A stretch of DNA of 64,000 nt from Paenibacillus sp. V4I7 (GTDB lineage Bacteria > Bacillota > Bacilli > Paenibacillales > NBRC-103111), in assembly GCF_030817275.1 (NCBI RefSeq), contig NZ_JAUSZD010000002.1, forward strand, positions 2,728,001-2,792,000, in the 5' to 3' direction. Under the pieces are notes generated by a model. It saw only the letters and a list, made by a program, of their open reading frames with translations, was not told where the DNA came from and did no database searches. This document shows positions 1 to 9,045 of the stretch, piece after piece; position 1 is the first letter of the stretch; the number at the start of each line of letters is the position of its first letter. The translations under genes were made by a program, and so were the position numbers.

Positions 1-600
1 TATAAATTCTCCCGTCCGTACATGGTTGAACCTTTCTTCATAGAAACAAAGGCAGACGATTCGAAAGTGACGTTCACCGTTCACGCGCACCCATGTAATG
101 GATACGCGGCAAAGCTCGTTAAAACCTTATCTGTGAAAGATAACTTGCTTTCCATTGCGTACGAGTTAGTCAATTTGGGTGAAAAAACAATTGTAACGCA
201 TGAATACTGCCATAATTTCGTAGCATTAAACGGAAATCCTCTCGGACCAGACTATCGGCTGAAGTTGCCAATGACACCTACGTTCCCCAGCGAGCCTAGT
301 TCTCTATTTGATTTCAAAGATGGGCATATGACCTGGGCTTATACGCCGGAACAACCGTTTTACTCACGCTTAAGCGGACCTTTTCCTCCAGGCTTGCAAT
401 GGGAATTGACGCATAAGTCCGGTGTAGGGATGCGTGAATCCGTTGATTTTTCCCCTGCATTCATCGCGCTTTGGGGGGACGCTCATGTGATCTCGCCGGA
501 GGTATTTATGGAGATTGCCGCGCATTCGGGTCAAACGATTCGTTGGGTAAGGCAGTTTGATTTTTTCGAGCGCCATATGGATGGAGGGACGGGCGGATGA
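1..600 (+). CDS. Aldose epimerase-like (mutarotase fold) protein, 5' end missing
   Basis: The frame is open from base 1, with codons before the first ATG at 22, so the gene begins outside the window and only its last 200 or so codons are seen. The stretch HEYCHNFVALNG followed by GPDY resembles the conserved core of galactose-mutarotase-like sugar-binding proteins, and the C-terminal half is beta-rich. Its stop codon overlaps the start of the next gene (ATGA), so the two are translationally coupled. The neighbours (SDR dehydrogenase, sugar-acid dehydratase, MFS transporter) suggest that it handles anomers of a sugar feeding this pathway. The family call is by resemblance; the substrate is unknown. 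Confidence 0.6.
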   Translation, partial: YKFSRPYMVEPFFIETKADDSKVTFTVHAHPCNGYAAKLVKTLSVKDNLLSIAYELVNLGEKTIVTHEYCHNFVALNGNPLGPDYRLKLPMTPTFPSEPSSLFDFKDGHMTWAYTPEQPFYSRLSGPFPPGLQWELTHKSGVGMRESVDFSPAFIALWGDAHVISPEVFMEIAAHSGQTIRWVRQFDFFERHMDGGTGG

Positions 601-1370
601 GCGGGAAAACAGCACTCGTTACAGGGGGAAGTCGTGGAATCGGTCGCGGGATTGCGCTGGCCATGGCAACCAGGGGTTATGATATCGCGATCTGTCATTG
701 GAAGGATGCAGATAACGCTCATCTCACGGCAAGGGAGATTGAAAACCAACTAAACCGCCAATGCGTTGTATTTGAAGGGAACTTAGAGGAGGAGGAGGAG
801 CCTCTTAAATTAGCGAAGGAAGCCATTCGAACGCTGGGTCATCTCGACGTTCTCGTTAATAATGCCGGTGTTACGATTTTTCAGAATGCGGCCAATATGG
901 AGCTAGAAAAAATCAATCGATTACTCCACCTCGATTTACGCGCTCCATTACTTCTTATGCAGTCGGTGTCTAGTCATATGATCGAACATGGGGTCCGTGG
1001 AAGCATACTCAATATCACCTCAACTCGGGGAGAGAGGGCTTATCCGGGAGATGCTGTATACGGCGGTGTCAAGGCGGCGCTGACTCGAGTAACAGCTTCG
1101 ATTGCACTGGATTTGGCGCCATATGGGATCCGCGTGAACTGCATTGCTCCAGGGGCAATTCAAACAAATGACAATCGAAGTGACTATTATCGCAAGTTCG
1201 GTCAGCGAATTCCTCTGGAACGTCCTGGTACACCGGAAGATATAGGAAAGGCCGCTGTATGGCTTACCTCAGATGAGGCGTCCTATATAACGGGAACGAC
1301 CATTCGCGTCGATGGCGGACTCATTCTGCCAGGGATGCCAGAAACGGAGGAAGGTATCGGTTGGAGCTAG
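597..1370 (+). CDS. SDR family NAD(P)-dependent oxidoreductase, glucose-1-dehydrogenase-like
   Basis: This is a classical short-chain dehydrogenase of 257 aa. The Rossmann cofactor loop TGGSRGIG lies at residues 9-16, NNAG at 88-91, a Thr-Ser-Thr stretch at the catalytic serine position near 141-143, and the YxxxK catalytic pair (YGGVK) at 155-159. The C-terminus ends with the usual SYITGTTIRVDGG segment. The start overlaps the upstream stop by four bases. In this operon it probably oxidises a sugar at C1 to the lactone or acid before dehydration by the following enzyme; that role is inferred from context only. Confidence 0.85.
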   Translation: MSGKTALVTGGSRGIGRGIALAMATRGYDIAICHWKDADNAHLTAREIENQLNRQCVVFEGNLEEEEEPLKLAKEAIRTLGHLDVLVNNAGVTIFQNAANMELEKINRLLHLDLRAPLLLMQSVSSHMIEHGVRGSILNITSTRGERAYPGDAVYGGVKAALTRVTASIALDLAPYGIRVNCIAPGAIQTNDNRSDYYRKFGQRIPLERPGTPEDIGKAAVWLTSDEASYITGTTIRVDGGLILPGMPETEEGIGWS

Positions 1371-1433
1371 AGGAGTTCTAAACCACAGCAATCAGCTTAT
1401 ATAAATTCTTCAGAAATGGGAGATGCGCCTAAC

Positions 1434-2636
1434 ATGTCACAATTACAAATCCGAGATGTGCGGACGATTTTAACTGCACCAGATGGTGTTAACCTTGTTG
1501 TCGTTAAAATAGAAACGAATGAGCCCGGCTTGTACGGTTTGGGCTGTGCAACCTTTACACAGCGTCATTTGGCCGTGGCAACCGCTGTAGATCAATACTT
1601 GAAACCATTCCTCATCGGAAAGGATCCTCTCCGAATCGAGGACATTTGGCAAACCTCAATGGTCAGTGCCTACTGGCGCAACGGACCAGTGCTGAATAAT
1701 GCTGTTTCAGGTGTGGACATGGCACTGTGGGATATTAAGGGCAAGCTCGCGAACATGCCCGTGTATGAGATGCTTGGCGGAAAGCTCCGAGAAGCGGCGG
1801 TCGTTTACCGGCATACTGACGGTCGGGATGAACAAGAAGTAGAAGAAAATGTACGCAAGTATATCGAGCAGGGCTACCGCATCCTACGCTGTCAAATGGG
1901 TGGGTATGGCGGGAAAGGCCATAAGTTTCATTCACCGGAGAACGCGCAGCAAGGGTCCTATTTCGACCCAGATGCATACACACGAAGTGTGCCGCGGTTG
2001 TTTGAGCATTTGCGCAGCAAGCTCGGTAATGAAATTGAGCTGCTGCACGACATTCATGAGCGTCTTGTGCCTATTGAAGCGGTACGGTTGGCCAAACAGC
2101 TTGAGCCATATCGATTGTTTTTCTTAGAGGATGCTCTTCCACCCGAGCAGTTGGATTGGTTCCGGCAAATCCGCAGTCAGTGCGCTACGCCGCTCGCTAT
2201 GGGCGAACTGTTCGTCAATTCTGCGGAATGGATGCCGCTTGTGACAGAAAGATTGATCGATTTCATTCGCTGCCACATCAGTGCCATCGGCGGGATGACG
2301 CCTGCCAAGAAGCTGGCGACGCTATGTGAGGCGTTTGGTATACGAACAGCTTGGCATGGACCGAATGATATCTCTCCGGTGGGTCAGGCTGCTAATATTC
2401 ATCTTGACTTGAGCAGCCCGAATTTTGGCGTTCAGGAGTGGAGTGAATTTTCCGACAAAATGCGCGAAGTGTTTCCGGGCTGTCCAGTGGTTCGAAACGG
2501 CTATGTATATCTGAATGAGAAGCCTGGTTTGGGTGTCGATCTGGACGAGAGCAAAGCATCGCTTTATCCCTGCCATAATCGTCTGCCAGAGTGGACGCTT
2601 TCTCGCATTCCCGACGGTTCTCCAGTGCGACCATAA
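1434..2636 (+). CDS. Enolase-superfamily sugar-acid dehydratase (ManD/RspA type)
   Basis: This 400-aa protein is a member of the mannonate dehydratase/RspA branch of the enolase superfamily. Probable Mg2+ ligands are Asp206 (in HDIHER), Glu232 (LEDALP) and Glu258 (MGELF), and His208 is the usual acid/base residue of the branch. The segments AWHGPNDISPVGQAANIHL and FGVQEW near the C-terminus are typical. The ATG at 1434 is preferred over 1416 because GGGAGA sits 10 bases before it. Members dehydrate D-mannonate or D-gluconate to 2-keto-3-deoxygluconate, though some have very low activity, so the substrate is open. It lies between a sugar dehydrogenase and a transporter. Confidence 0.88.
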   Translation: MSQLQIRDVRTILTAPDGVNLVVVKIETNEPGLYGLGCATFTQRHLAVATAVDQYLKPFLIGKDPLRIEDIWQTSMVSAYWRNGPVLNNAVSGVDMALWDIKGKLANMPVYEMLGGKLREAAVVYRHTDGRDEQEVEENVRKYIEQGYRILRCQMGGYGGKGHKFHSPENAQQGSYFDPDAYTRSVPRLFEHLRSKLGNEIELLHDIHERLVPIEAVRLAKQLEPYRLFFLEDALPPEQLDWFRQIRSQCATPLAMGELFVNSAEWMPLVTERLIDFIRCHISAIGGMTPAKKLATLCEAFGIRTAWHGPNDISPVGQAANIHLDLSSPNFGVQEWSEFSDKMREVFPGCPVVRNGYVYLNEKPGLGVDLDESKASLYPCHNRLPEWTLSRIPDGSPVRP

Positions 2637-2670
2637 AACTCAAGTCCTTCGAGTAGGAGTTTAAACCGAC

Positions 2671-3903
2671 ATGGCGATTCCCATTTTGTTCAATCGCATA
2701 CCACCAGATAAACGTCTGGACAGAGAGGCAGCGATCACCTTAGCTCTTCAGTCACTATTCACCTTCGGTTCATCACTGTCCAGCATTTTTCTGAACCTGT
2801 ATCTGTGGCGGTTGACGGAAAGTTTATGGATTAACGGGATTTACAACATTGTTTCCAATGCTTTCATTGCCGTATGCTTCGTAATCGGCGGTAAACTGGC
2901 AAAGAAGTTGGACCGTATGGTCGTGTACCGAATCGGAATCACACTCATTGCTTTGTTTTACCTTTGTATCCTGCTGGCGAAGGTGCATGTAGCCGAATAT
3001 TATATACTTTTCGCCGTATTCTCCGGGATTGGCAGCGGGTTTTATTGGATAGGTTATTGGACACTGCTATATGATGTTTCGAACGATGGGAACCGCATGC
3101 GGTTCTTGGGGCTCAGCTCAGCGTTCTCGACTGCTGCTGCGATGTCCGGGCCGCTATTATCGGGGGTGATCTTCAACGCGGTAGGAGGCTTGCGCGGCTA
3201 TACAATCGTATTTGGTATCGCTTTTGTTGTATTTTTATTGACGGCTGTCTTGAGCCTGCTGGTGCCGAAAGCTCCAAGCCACCGCAAAGCTTACTATCTC
3301 GGGCATATGGGGCTGCTGCTGCGTAAAAACAAAACATGGCGTAAAGCGATGTACGGCAATTTAATCACAGGAATTATGCAGGGAGTCTTTTTGTTTCTGC
3401 CGCAAATCCTTCTGATAGCAGTCTTTCAAAAAGAGTCTTTCGTCAGTTATTTTGGAGCTTTCCTCTCGATGCTGACAATTTTAATCAATATATTATTCTC
3501 CAAACTGGCAAGGGAACGTCACGAGCGAAAATATTTACTTTGGTCCGTCATTGGCTATATGATTGCGGCTTCTCTTCTGTTGTTCAAACTGTCGCCAGTT
3601 ATTGTAATCAGCTTTATGATCCTGCAGACGCTGTTCGGACCTCTGAAGTCCAATGCATTTGATTCCTATTTTTATCGGTTAATTGGCACCTTACCTCTGA
3701 AGGGCAAGCTGCGAATCGAGTCGATGGTCGTCCGTGAAATAAGCTGGGATGCAGGTAGGATAGCGACAGTTTTTCTACTGATTTCTCTTTCTAGCAATTT
3801 GAATGCCCCATGGTTGCCTTGGGTCGTCATTGGATCATGTGCGTCGCAATTCTTATTATTCTTTCTGATGGATGAATTGGAACAATCTACGAAGAGAAGA
3901 TGA
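2671..3903 (+). CDS. MFS transporter (YqgE-like)
   Basis: The protein has 410 aa and about 12 hydrophobic segments arranged as two halves of six, with a basic central loop (SHRKAYYLGHMGLLLRKNKTWRKA is only partly hydrophobic) and the motif GSGFYWIGYWTLLYD in the first half. It resembles the uncharacterised YqgE-like major facilitator group of Bacilli. GGAG lies before the ATG. It is the last gene of the sugar-acid run and is followed directly by a terminator, so it may import the substrate of the three upstream enzymes. The substrate is not known. Confidence 0.8.
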   Translation: MAIPILFNRIPPDKRLDREAAITLALQSLFTFGSSLSSIFLNLYLWRLTESLWINGIYNIVSNAFIAVCFVIGGKLAKKLDRMVVYRIGITLIALFYLCILLAKVHVAEYYILFAVFSGIGSGFYWIGYWTLLYDVSNDGNRMRFLGLSSAFSTAAAMSGPLLSGVIFNAVGGLRGYTIVFGIAFVVFLLTAVLSLLVPKAPSHRKAYYLGHMGLLLRKNKTWRKAMYGNLITGIMQGVFLFLPQILLIAVFQKESFVSYFGAFLSMLTILINILFSKLARERHERKYLLWSVIGYMIAASLLLFKLSPVIVISFMILQTLFGPLKSNAFDSYFYRLIGTLPLKGKLRIESMVVREISWDAGRIATVFLLISLSSNLNAPWLPWVVIGSCASQFLLFFLMDELEQSTKRR

Positions 3904-3937
3904 AATCTCCGACCATTGTTCGGAAATCTCATAAAGA

Positions 3938-3968
3938 CGCTATTGGCCTAACCGCTAATGGCGTTTTT
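3938..3968 (+). terminator. Intrinsic terminator of the sugar-acid run
   Basis: A 10-bp stem (CGCTATTGGC with its partner GCTAATGGCG, two G-U pairs) and a 6-base loop are followed by TTTTT, 35 bases after the MFS stop. Confidence 0.85.
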
Positions 3969-4218
3969 GCATCCGGGGAATTGGGTTCCGAAAATTTTTT
4001 CCAAATCGTTTTGCGATTATAAATATCCGTTATTTGATAGATTTATAAAAGAGGTAAAAGGAGATGAGTTCAATTTGAGTAACCGAATATTTACCCAAAT
4101 TTGCAGAATTTGCGTAAAGATGAGTGCTGAAATGACAGACTATGCCATTCTCACTTTTTACAGCTTTTAAATAGCTTATAATTATCATATAATAGTAGAT
4201 ATTTTAATCTATAAATAA

Positions 4219-4246
4219 TTGTAAAACACGATGATATTGTTATAAT
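4219..4246 (+). promoter_or_regulatory. Probable sigma-A promoter of mqo
   Basis: TTGTAA (4219-4224), a 16-bp spacer and a perfect TATAAT (4241-4246) lie about 105 bases before the mqo start. The surrounding 250 bases (3969-4218) are AT-rich and hold no convincing gene. The leader contains a small hairpin (CGCTC, six-base loop, GAGCG at 4293-4308) without a U-run, so no attenuator can be claimed. Confidence 0.6.
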
Positions 4247-4351
4247 TAAACAGAAAAGGTGTGTGACTTGGTCGCGCCTTATCTTGGTGTGACGCTCTAG
4301 CAGGAGCGCCTACATCCTTTCTGCAAATTTCAGGGTATAAGGATGGTAAAA

Positions 4352-5851
4352 ATGAGCAACAGAGAAACTAAAACAGACGTCATTTTAATTGGTTCCGGAA
4401 TCATGAGTGCGACTTTAGGGACACTTCTCAAAGAATTAGTACCGGAATGGAAAATTACAGTGTTTGAGAAGCTCGAAAATGCAGGAGAGGAAAGCTCTAA
4501 CGAATGGAATAATGCAGGAACAGGGCATGCGGCACTGTGCGAGCTTAACTACACTGACGAAAAATCTGATGGATCTATAGATATTAGCAAAGCTATCAAA
4601 ATTAATGAACAGTTTCAGCTTTCAATGCAATTTTGGTCTTATCTTGTAAACAGCAAGCTGATACGTGATCCGCAGAATTTTATCATGCCATTGCCTCATA
4701 TGAGTTTGGTACAAGGGGAACAAAATGTAACGTTTTTAAAGAAACGTTTTGAAGCGATGTCTAATAATCCTTTATTTCAAGGGATGGAATTTTCCGATGA
4801 CCCTGAAAAACTGATGGAATGGATTCCGCTTATTATACAAGATCGTCCATCGAATGAACCTATAGCGGCAACCAAAATTGACTCTGGAACTGATGTCAAC
4901 TTTGGTGCTTTAACGCGCAATTTGTTTGACCACTTAAAGAGTAAAAACGTCGATATTAAATACAAACATAGCGTTGATAATATTAAACGTACTAGCGATG
5001 GCTCGTGGGAATTGAAAGTACGAAACGACAGCGGTAACGTCGAACGCCATACTGCAAAATTCGTCTTTATCGGTGGCGGGGGAGGAAGCCTGCATTTACT
5101 GCAAAAATCCGGTATTCCTGAAGGAAAACATATTGGAGGATTCCCGGTAAGCGGAATATTTATGGTGTGTAAAAATCCGGATGTTGTAGCGCAGCATCAT
5201 GCCAAAGTATACGGAAAAGCTAAGGTTGGAGCTCCTCCAATGTCTGTTCCGCATCTTGACACAAGATTTATCGACAATAAAAAATCGTTGCTATTTGGAC
5301 CGTTTGCCGGCTTCTCACCAAAGTTTTTAAAAACCGGTTCCATGTTTGATTTGGTAACTTCCGTAAAACCGGATAATCTCGTAACTATGTTATCGGCAGG
5401 TGCAAAAAATATGTCATTGACAAAATACCTGATCGAGCAAGTCATGTTATCGAAAGAAAAGCGCATGGAAGAGTTGCGAGAGTTTATCCCAAGCGCCAAA
5501 AGTGAGGATTGGGATTTAGTAGTAGCGGGCCAACGTGTGCAAGTTATCAAAGATACTGAAGCTGGCGGCAAAGGTACACTTCAATTCGGTACAGAAGTTA
5601 TTAGTGCCACTGATGGCTCGATTGCAGCATTACTAGGTGCTTCTCCAGGTGCTTCTACTGCTGTTCACGTTATGCTTGAGGTAATTAAAAAATGCTTCCC
5701 GCAACATATGAAAGAGTGGGAACCGAAAATTAAAGAAATGATTCCTTCATATGGCGTGTCACTTATGGAAAATCCAGAGCTTCTGCACGAAATTCATACT
5801 TCAACAACAAAGACGCTTGGTCTAAACGAAAAAGAGCTAGTCTATAGTTAA
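4352..5851 (+). CDS. mqo: Malate:quinone oxidoreductase
   Basis: This 499-aa FAD enzyme oxidises L-malate to oxaloacetate at the membrane and passes electrons to quinone. The FAD-binding loop [10 protein letters not shown] is near residue 15, followed by the family hallmark [18 protein letters not shown], and the length fits the usual 490-500 aa. [11 protein letters not shown] near the end is also characteristic. The start at 4352 is preferred to the ATG at 4343, because AAGGA (4339-4343) overlaps the earlier ATG and is 8 bases from the later one. It is a single gene with its own promoter and a strong terminator. Confidence 0.96.
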   Translation: MSNRETKTDVILIGSGIMSATLGTLLKELVPEWKITVFEKLENAGEESSNEWNNAGTGHAALCELNYTDEKSDGSIDISKAIKINEQFQLSMQFWSYLVNSKLIRDPQNFIMPLPHMSLVQGEQNVTFLKKRFEAMSNNPLFQGMEFSDDPEKLMEWIPLIIQDRPSNEPIAATKIDSGTDVNFGALTRNLFDHLKSKNVDIKYKHSVDNIKRTSDGSWELKVRNDSGNVERHTAKFVFIGGGGGSLHLLQKSGIPEGKHIGGFPVSGIFMVCKNPDVVAQHHAKVYGKAKVGAPPMSVPHLDTRFIDNKKSLLFGPFAGFSPKFLKTGSMFDLVTSVKPDNLVTMLSAGAKNMSLTKYLIEQVMLSKEKRMEELREFIPSAKSEDWDLVVAGQRVQVIKDTEAGGKGTLQFGTEVISATDGSIAALLGASPGASTAVHVMLEVIKKCFPQHMKEWEPKIKEMIPSYGVSLMENPELLHEIHTSTTKTLGLNEKELVYS

Positions 5852-5946
5852 TTCTTTGGAGAAACAAAGGTGTTTGATGATAAAGTTTAAGCAATATTTT
5901 TCAACAGGCGGCATTCCAGGATTGAATAGGAACTGGCCCAAACATT

Positions 5947-5979
5947 AAAAGCGCGATGTTATTTTAGCATCGCGCTTTT
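5947..5979 (+). terminator. Strong intrinsic terminator after mqo
   Basis: AAAAGCGCGATG and CATCGCGCTTTT form a perfect 12-bp stem with a 9-base loop. The A-run/U-run symmetry suggests that it may work in both directions. Confidence 0.93.
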
Positions 5980-6050
5980 AAATTTAAAAAAGAAAGGCTC
6001 GAAGGAGTCGGACAAACGCGCGCAATTATCCAGTGTATAGGAGGAAATCT

Positions 6051-6509
6051 ATGTACAGCGTTAAACCCATCGCATATATCAGAAACAGTAGAGAAGCAAT
6101 AGAAGATGATTATTGGGGTAATATTGTATCGACTATTGAACTTACTAGCGAATTTAGCGAAGAGAGCGTTCAGGGGATCGAAGATTTTTCCCATCTAGAA
6201 GTCATTTTCTACTTTAATCAAGTGCAAGATGATCATATTCAATTCGATGCCAGACACCCTCGAAATAATATAGAGTACCCTAAAGTAGGGATTTTTGCAC
6301 AGCGGGGTAAGAATAGACCGAACAAACTGGGGTTAACTACAGTAGAGGTTTTAAAGCGCGAGGGAAAAATTATTTACATAAAAGGTCTTGATGCAATAAA
6401 CGGGACACCAGTATTGGACTTGAAGCCTGTAATGAAGGAATTTGCCCCGAAAGGAGAGATCAAGCAGCCAGACTGGGTATCAGACCTTATGAAAGAATAC
6501 TGGGAATAA
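6051..6509 (+). CDS. trmO: tRNA (N6-threonylcarbamoyladenosine(37)-N6)-methyltransferase family (TrmO/TsaA)
   Basis: This 152-aa SAM-dependent enzyme belongs to the TsaA/TrmO beta-barrel family, which N6-methylates t6A37 in tRNAs that read ACY codons. Hallmarks are EDFSHLEVIFYF, ARHPR, GIFAQR with RPNKLGL, and LDAINGTPVLDLKP. The ATG at 6051 is 6 bases after a perfect AGGAGG; the in-frame GTG at 6033 lies upstream of that site and is rejected. It is short for the family because it lacks the second C-terminal domain found in the E. coli protein, as is common in Bacilli. The next gene starts 24 bases later, suggesting co-transcription. Confidence 0.88.
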   Translation: MYSVKPIAYIRNSREAIEDDYWGNIVSTIELTSEFSEESVQGIEDFSHLEVIFYFNQVQDDHIQFDARHPRNNIEYPKVGIFAQRGKNRPNKLGLTTVEVLKREGKIIYIKGLDAINGTPVLDLKPVMKEFAPKGEIKQPDWVSDLMKEYWE

Positions 6510-6533
6510 TTTGTGAAGAAGGGAGCATTTAAT

Positions 6534-7025
6534 ATGGATAAACCGATGAAAATTGCACTTTTGATCGTCGATATGCAAAAAAATTCCCTGCAAGACCATC
6601 CCGTGGCAAGCGCATGCGAGTATATTAATCATGTTGCTCAAACTCTGCGATCAAGCGGACATCACGTCATTCATATACAAGATGTAGAAGATGCCGAAGC
6701 TGTTAGTCCAGAACTGCTGGATTTCATTCCAGAGATTCAAGTGGAGAATGATGACCTCATTGTGAAGAAGACCTTCTCCAATGCTTTCTGGAAAACGGAA
6801 TTAGAACAAATTCTGCTCAATCGTCAGATTGGCCTTGTCGTGGTAGCAGGCTTTGACGCCGGGAATTGCGTCTTATTTACATACAATGGAGCGATAGAAC
6901 GCGGGTTTAAGGCAGCCATTTTACAGCGTGGAATATTGAGTGCAAAAGAAGATCTTATTGCCCTTGCATACCGCGACCGCCATGTGATTTCTTATCCGGT
7001 AATAGAGTTCATGGTTCAGTTATAG
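6534..7025 (+). CDS. Isochorismatase-family cysteine hydrolase
   Basis: This 163-aa protein has the isochorismatase-like Rossmann hydrolase fold. The likely catalytic triad is visible: Asp13 in LLIVDMQ, Lys79 in VKKTFSNAF and Cys112 in DAGNCV. These hydrolases act on amides such as nicotinamide and ureidomalonates or on vinyl ethers; nothing here fixes the substrate. The ATG at 6534 follows AAGAAGGGAG; a GTG at 6513 would put that ribosome site inside the gene. It probably shares a transcript with the TrmO gene and ends in a two-level terminator. Confidence 0.85.
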   Translation: MDKPMKIALLIVDMQKNSLQDHPVASACEYINHVAQTLRSSGHHVIHIQDVEDAEAVSPELLDFIPEIQVENDDLIVKKTFSNAFWKTELEQILLNRQIGLVVVAGFDAGNCVLFTYNGAIERGFKAAILQRGILSAKEDLIALAYRDRHVISYPVIEFMVQL

Positions 7026-7036
7026 AAACAAAGAAT

Positions 7037-7090
7037 AAACCCTCCCAGTTCTAGCAAAGCTAGAGATAACTTATATTGGGAAGGGTTTTT
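7037..7090 (+). terminator. Terminator with nested hairpin
   Basis: The outer stem AAACCCT-CCCA with TGGGA-AGGGTTT closes over an inner hairpin TCTAGC-AAA-GCTAGA (7050-7064) and is followed by TTTTT. It separates the rightward hydrolase gene from the leftward regulator. Confidence 0.85.
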
Positions 7091-7167
7091 ATTATGACAT
7101 TGAAGGATTTGGGATGCTGTATCCTAAATTTTGTAGGGCGGCATCATGTTTTTTTAAATTTTCTATT

Positions 7168-7713
7168 TTAGGATTCTGGAATAATGGTAAACGCAATAGT
7201 TCGAATGGGTGCATCCAGATCATTACTTTTGTTAGCAGTGTTGTAGTATTTTATCACCAGGTCGTTTAATTCAGTTTGAAACTTTTTAAAATTTTCATCA
7301 TCAAGCTTTAATTCTACAAGTGAAAAAGTAGAACCATCATCTGAGCAATCTTGTTCTTCTAATTTGGTAAGATAGTTTTGATATTGAGTCATAAGCGATA
7401 ATTGGTAATACGAAATATAATTCAGCTTTTCCTTAGTAGAAGACTTTTTCCAATCATCTGCACTAAGTCGGGCTTCTTCTTCATTTAAAGTGTAGTATTT
7501 TTCGGAAATGGATCTCACTTTTTTTTCTTTAATAATGCGGATAACTCCAGCATCTAACAAAACTTGAATATGTCTATATAGTGTTGCCTGAGGCACATCT
7601 TTTATGATTTTTACCATTTCTAGTGGGGTCAGTCCATTTTCTTTGTTTCTCATTAAAGCTTGAGAAATCTTCATCCTTACTGGGTGCAGGATAATTTCAG
7701 CTTTATTAATCAT
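7168..7713 (-). CDS. Winged-helix transcriptional regulator (ArsR-like), probably controls the adjacent ABC operon
   Basis: This 181-aa protein has an N-terminal winged helix (about residues 5-75), with the helix-turn-helix at LTPLEMVKIIKDVPQATLYR and a wing rich in lysine, and a C-terminal helical part (90-181) that may sense a ligand or dimerise. The ATG at 7713 is 7 bases after GGGGAG; the ATG at 7731 lacks a site. It is transcribed away from the membrane-protein/ABC operon, and the shared 190-bp intergenic region holds two inverted repeats, one a 32-bp perfect palindrome. This is the usual layout of an autoregulated local repressor. The effector is unknown. Confidence 0.78.
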   Translation of the reverse strand: MINKAEIILHPVRMKISQALMRNKENGLTPLEMVKIIKDVPQATLYRHIQVLLDAGVIRIIKEKKVRSISEKYYTLNEEEARLSADDWKKSSTKEKLNYISYYQLSLMTQYQNYLTKLEEQDCSDDGSTFSLVELKLDDENFKKFQTELNDLVIKYYNTANKSNDLDAPIRTIAFTIIPES

Positions 7714-7768
7714 TTTTTTCTCCCCAATCATAAAAAGATTTCGTAATTATCTATAATGATAATATTCT

Positions 7769-7785
7769 CATTGTAAATAACAATG
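7769..7785. promoter_or_regulatory. Inverted repeat near the regulator's promoter
   Basis: CATTGT, 5 bases, ACAATG. The decamer ATAATGATAA, also present in the large palindrome, occurs next to it at 7753-7762. It may be the operator through which the regulator controls itself. Confidence 0.45.
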
Positions 7786-7837
7786 AAAGTTAAAACAATA
7801 TTCTTTAAAGAAAAAATAAGTGTAACATTTTACATTC

Positions 7838-7869
7838 TTATGTTATCATTATCGATAATGATAACATAA
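7838..7869. promoter_or_regulatory. 32-bp perfect palindrome, probable operator of the ABC cassette
   Basis: The half TTATGTTATCATTAT, centre CG, is followed by its exact reverse complement. A second palindrome (ATAACAT-A-ATGTTAT, 7861-7875) overlaps its right edge. It lies 35 bases before the first gene of the operon, where a repressor would block transcription. Confidence 0.7.
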
Positions 7870-7903
7870 TGTTATTCATAATGACTTTAGGGGAGTGGTT
7901 AAT

Positions 7904-8143
7904 TTGCAAATGCATTACGGGTGGAACGAATTAAAAGATATTGATTTCATGTCTGTGTTACCGGTTATTTTACCGGTACTTATTGTAGGGGTGATTTTGA
8001 TCCTAATAGCATTAATGGATTTATACAAGCACAGGAAAACGAGGAAAAATGTACTGCTGTGGAGTCTCATTATTATTTTTCTAAACACGTTTGGTCCGAT
8101 ACTATACTTTGTTATTGGCAGAAAGGACCGTGAAAGAACATGA
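7904..8143 (+). CDS. Small PLDc_N-type membrane protein, YxlE-like
   Basis: This small protein (about 79 aa) has two transmembrane segments separated by a basic loop (YKHRKTRKN) and ends GPILYFVIGRKD, the typical ending of phospholipase-D-nuclease N-terminal (PLDc_N) domain proteins. The TTG at 7904 is 8 bases after AGGGGAG; an ATG at 7910 is the alternative. Gene order (PLDc_N protein, ABC ATPase, ABC permease) copies yxlE-yxlF-yxlG of the B. subtilis sigY operon, where YxlE helps to restrain the sigma factor. No sigma-Y gene is seen here, so the function may be as a transporter subunit. Confidence 0.75.
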   Translation: MQMHYGWNELKDIDFMSVLPVILPVLIVGVILILIALMDLYKHRKTRKNVLLWSLIIIFLNTFGPILYFVIGRKDRERT

Positions 8144-9045
8144 AATTAGAAGTCAAAAATGTTACTAAAACATATAAAGAAAAAACGGCTGTAAATGACT
8201 TTTCAATGGTTCTGCAATCTGGAGAATGTGTGGGATTGATAGGGCCGAATGGGGCCGGTAAATCTACACTCATCAAAGTTATTTCAGATATTATTAATCC
8301 TACCATGGGAGAAATATTGCTTAACGGGAAGAAAATTTCGCAAATGAAAAAGGAAATTGGCTACTTACCACAGTACCCTAACTTTTATCATTGGATGACT
8401 GCACAAGAAACTCTTGCTTTCATGGGGGAACTATCAGGATTAAGAAAAGAAGATTTAACAAAAGCTATCCCAGAGATATTATCTAAAGTAGGGTTAAGTG
8501 GAGAAGAGAATTCAAAAGTTGGAACATTTTCAGGTGGCATGAAACAGAGACTTGGAATTGCACAGGCGTTGTTACACAAACCATCATTGATTGTAATGGA
8601 TGAGCCGGTATCGGCATTAGACCCAATTGGTCGAAGAGAAGTACTGAATCTAATCGAAGAAATCAAAAGAGAGACGACGATTTTATTGTCGACGCATATA
8701 TTAAGTGATGCTGAAGAAATATGTGAAAGATTTATTATAATCAAGAATGGTCAAAAAATTGAAGATACTACCATTTCCGACTTGTTAAACAGCAATAGCC
8801 AAAATAAAATGATTTTTGAAGTTACGTCTATCAATCAAAAATGGATGGAAGTTTTGAGAAATTTGAACTATGTAAAGGATGTAGAGGCAGTAGGAAACAA
8901 AATAAAAATAGAAGTGGAACATATAGGTTTGAATAAGAACATGTTATTAAGAAGTGCTATGGAACATCAGGTTGATCTCGTAAAGTTTGAAATCACCAAC
9001 GATACATTAGAAGAGATATTCATAAAATTGGTGGTGGAAAAATGA
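8140..9045 (+). CDS. ABC transporter ATP-binding protein, YxlF-like
   Basis: The protein has 301 aa. Walker A is GPNGAGKST at residues 35-43, the Q-loop lies in GYLPQYP, the signature is FSGGMKQR, Walker B is LIVMDEP, and the H-loop is in LSTHIL. The 80-residue C-terminal extension is typical of the drug/lantibiotic-type (BcrA-like) group. It overlaps its neighbours by four bases on both sides (ATGA), so the three-gene operon is tightly coupled. It should power the membrane partner encoded next; the exported compound is unknown. Confidence 0.92.
   Translation: MKLEVKNVTKTYKEKTAVNDFSMVLQSGECVGLIGPNGAGKSTLIKVISDIINPTMGEILLNGKKISQMKKEIGYLPQYPNFYHWMTAQETLAFMGELSGLRKEDLTKAIPEILSKVGLSGEENSKVGTFSGGMKQRLGIAQALLHKPSLIVMDEPVSALDPIGRREVLNLIEEIKRETTILLSTHILSDAEEICERFIIIKNGQKIEDTTISDLLNSNSQNKMIFEVTSINQKWMEVLRNLNYVKDVEAVGNKIKIEVEHIGLNKNMLLRSAMEHQVDLVKFEITNDTLEEIFIKLVVEK

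Noticed and set aside
3958..4170. 70-codon open frame after the sugar-acid run
   Set aside because: It starts inside the terminator stem, has no ribosome site, and its product shows no domain or coding-like composition.
4260..4340. Possible riboswitch or attenuator in the mqo leader
   Set aside because: Only a 5-bp hairpin is visible, with no U-run and no known aptamer core.
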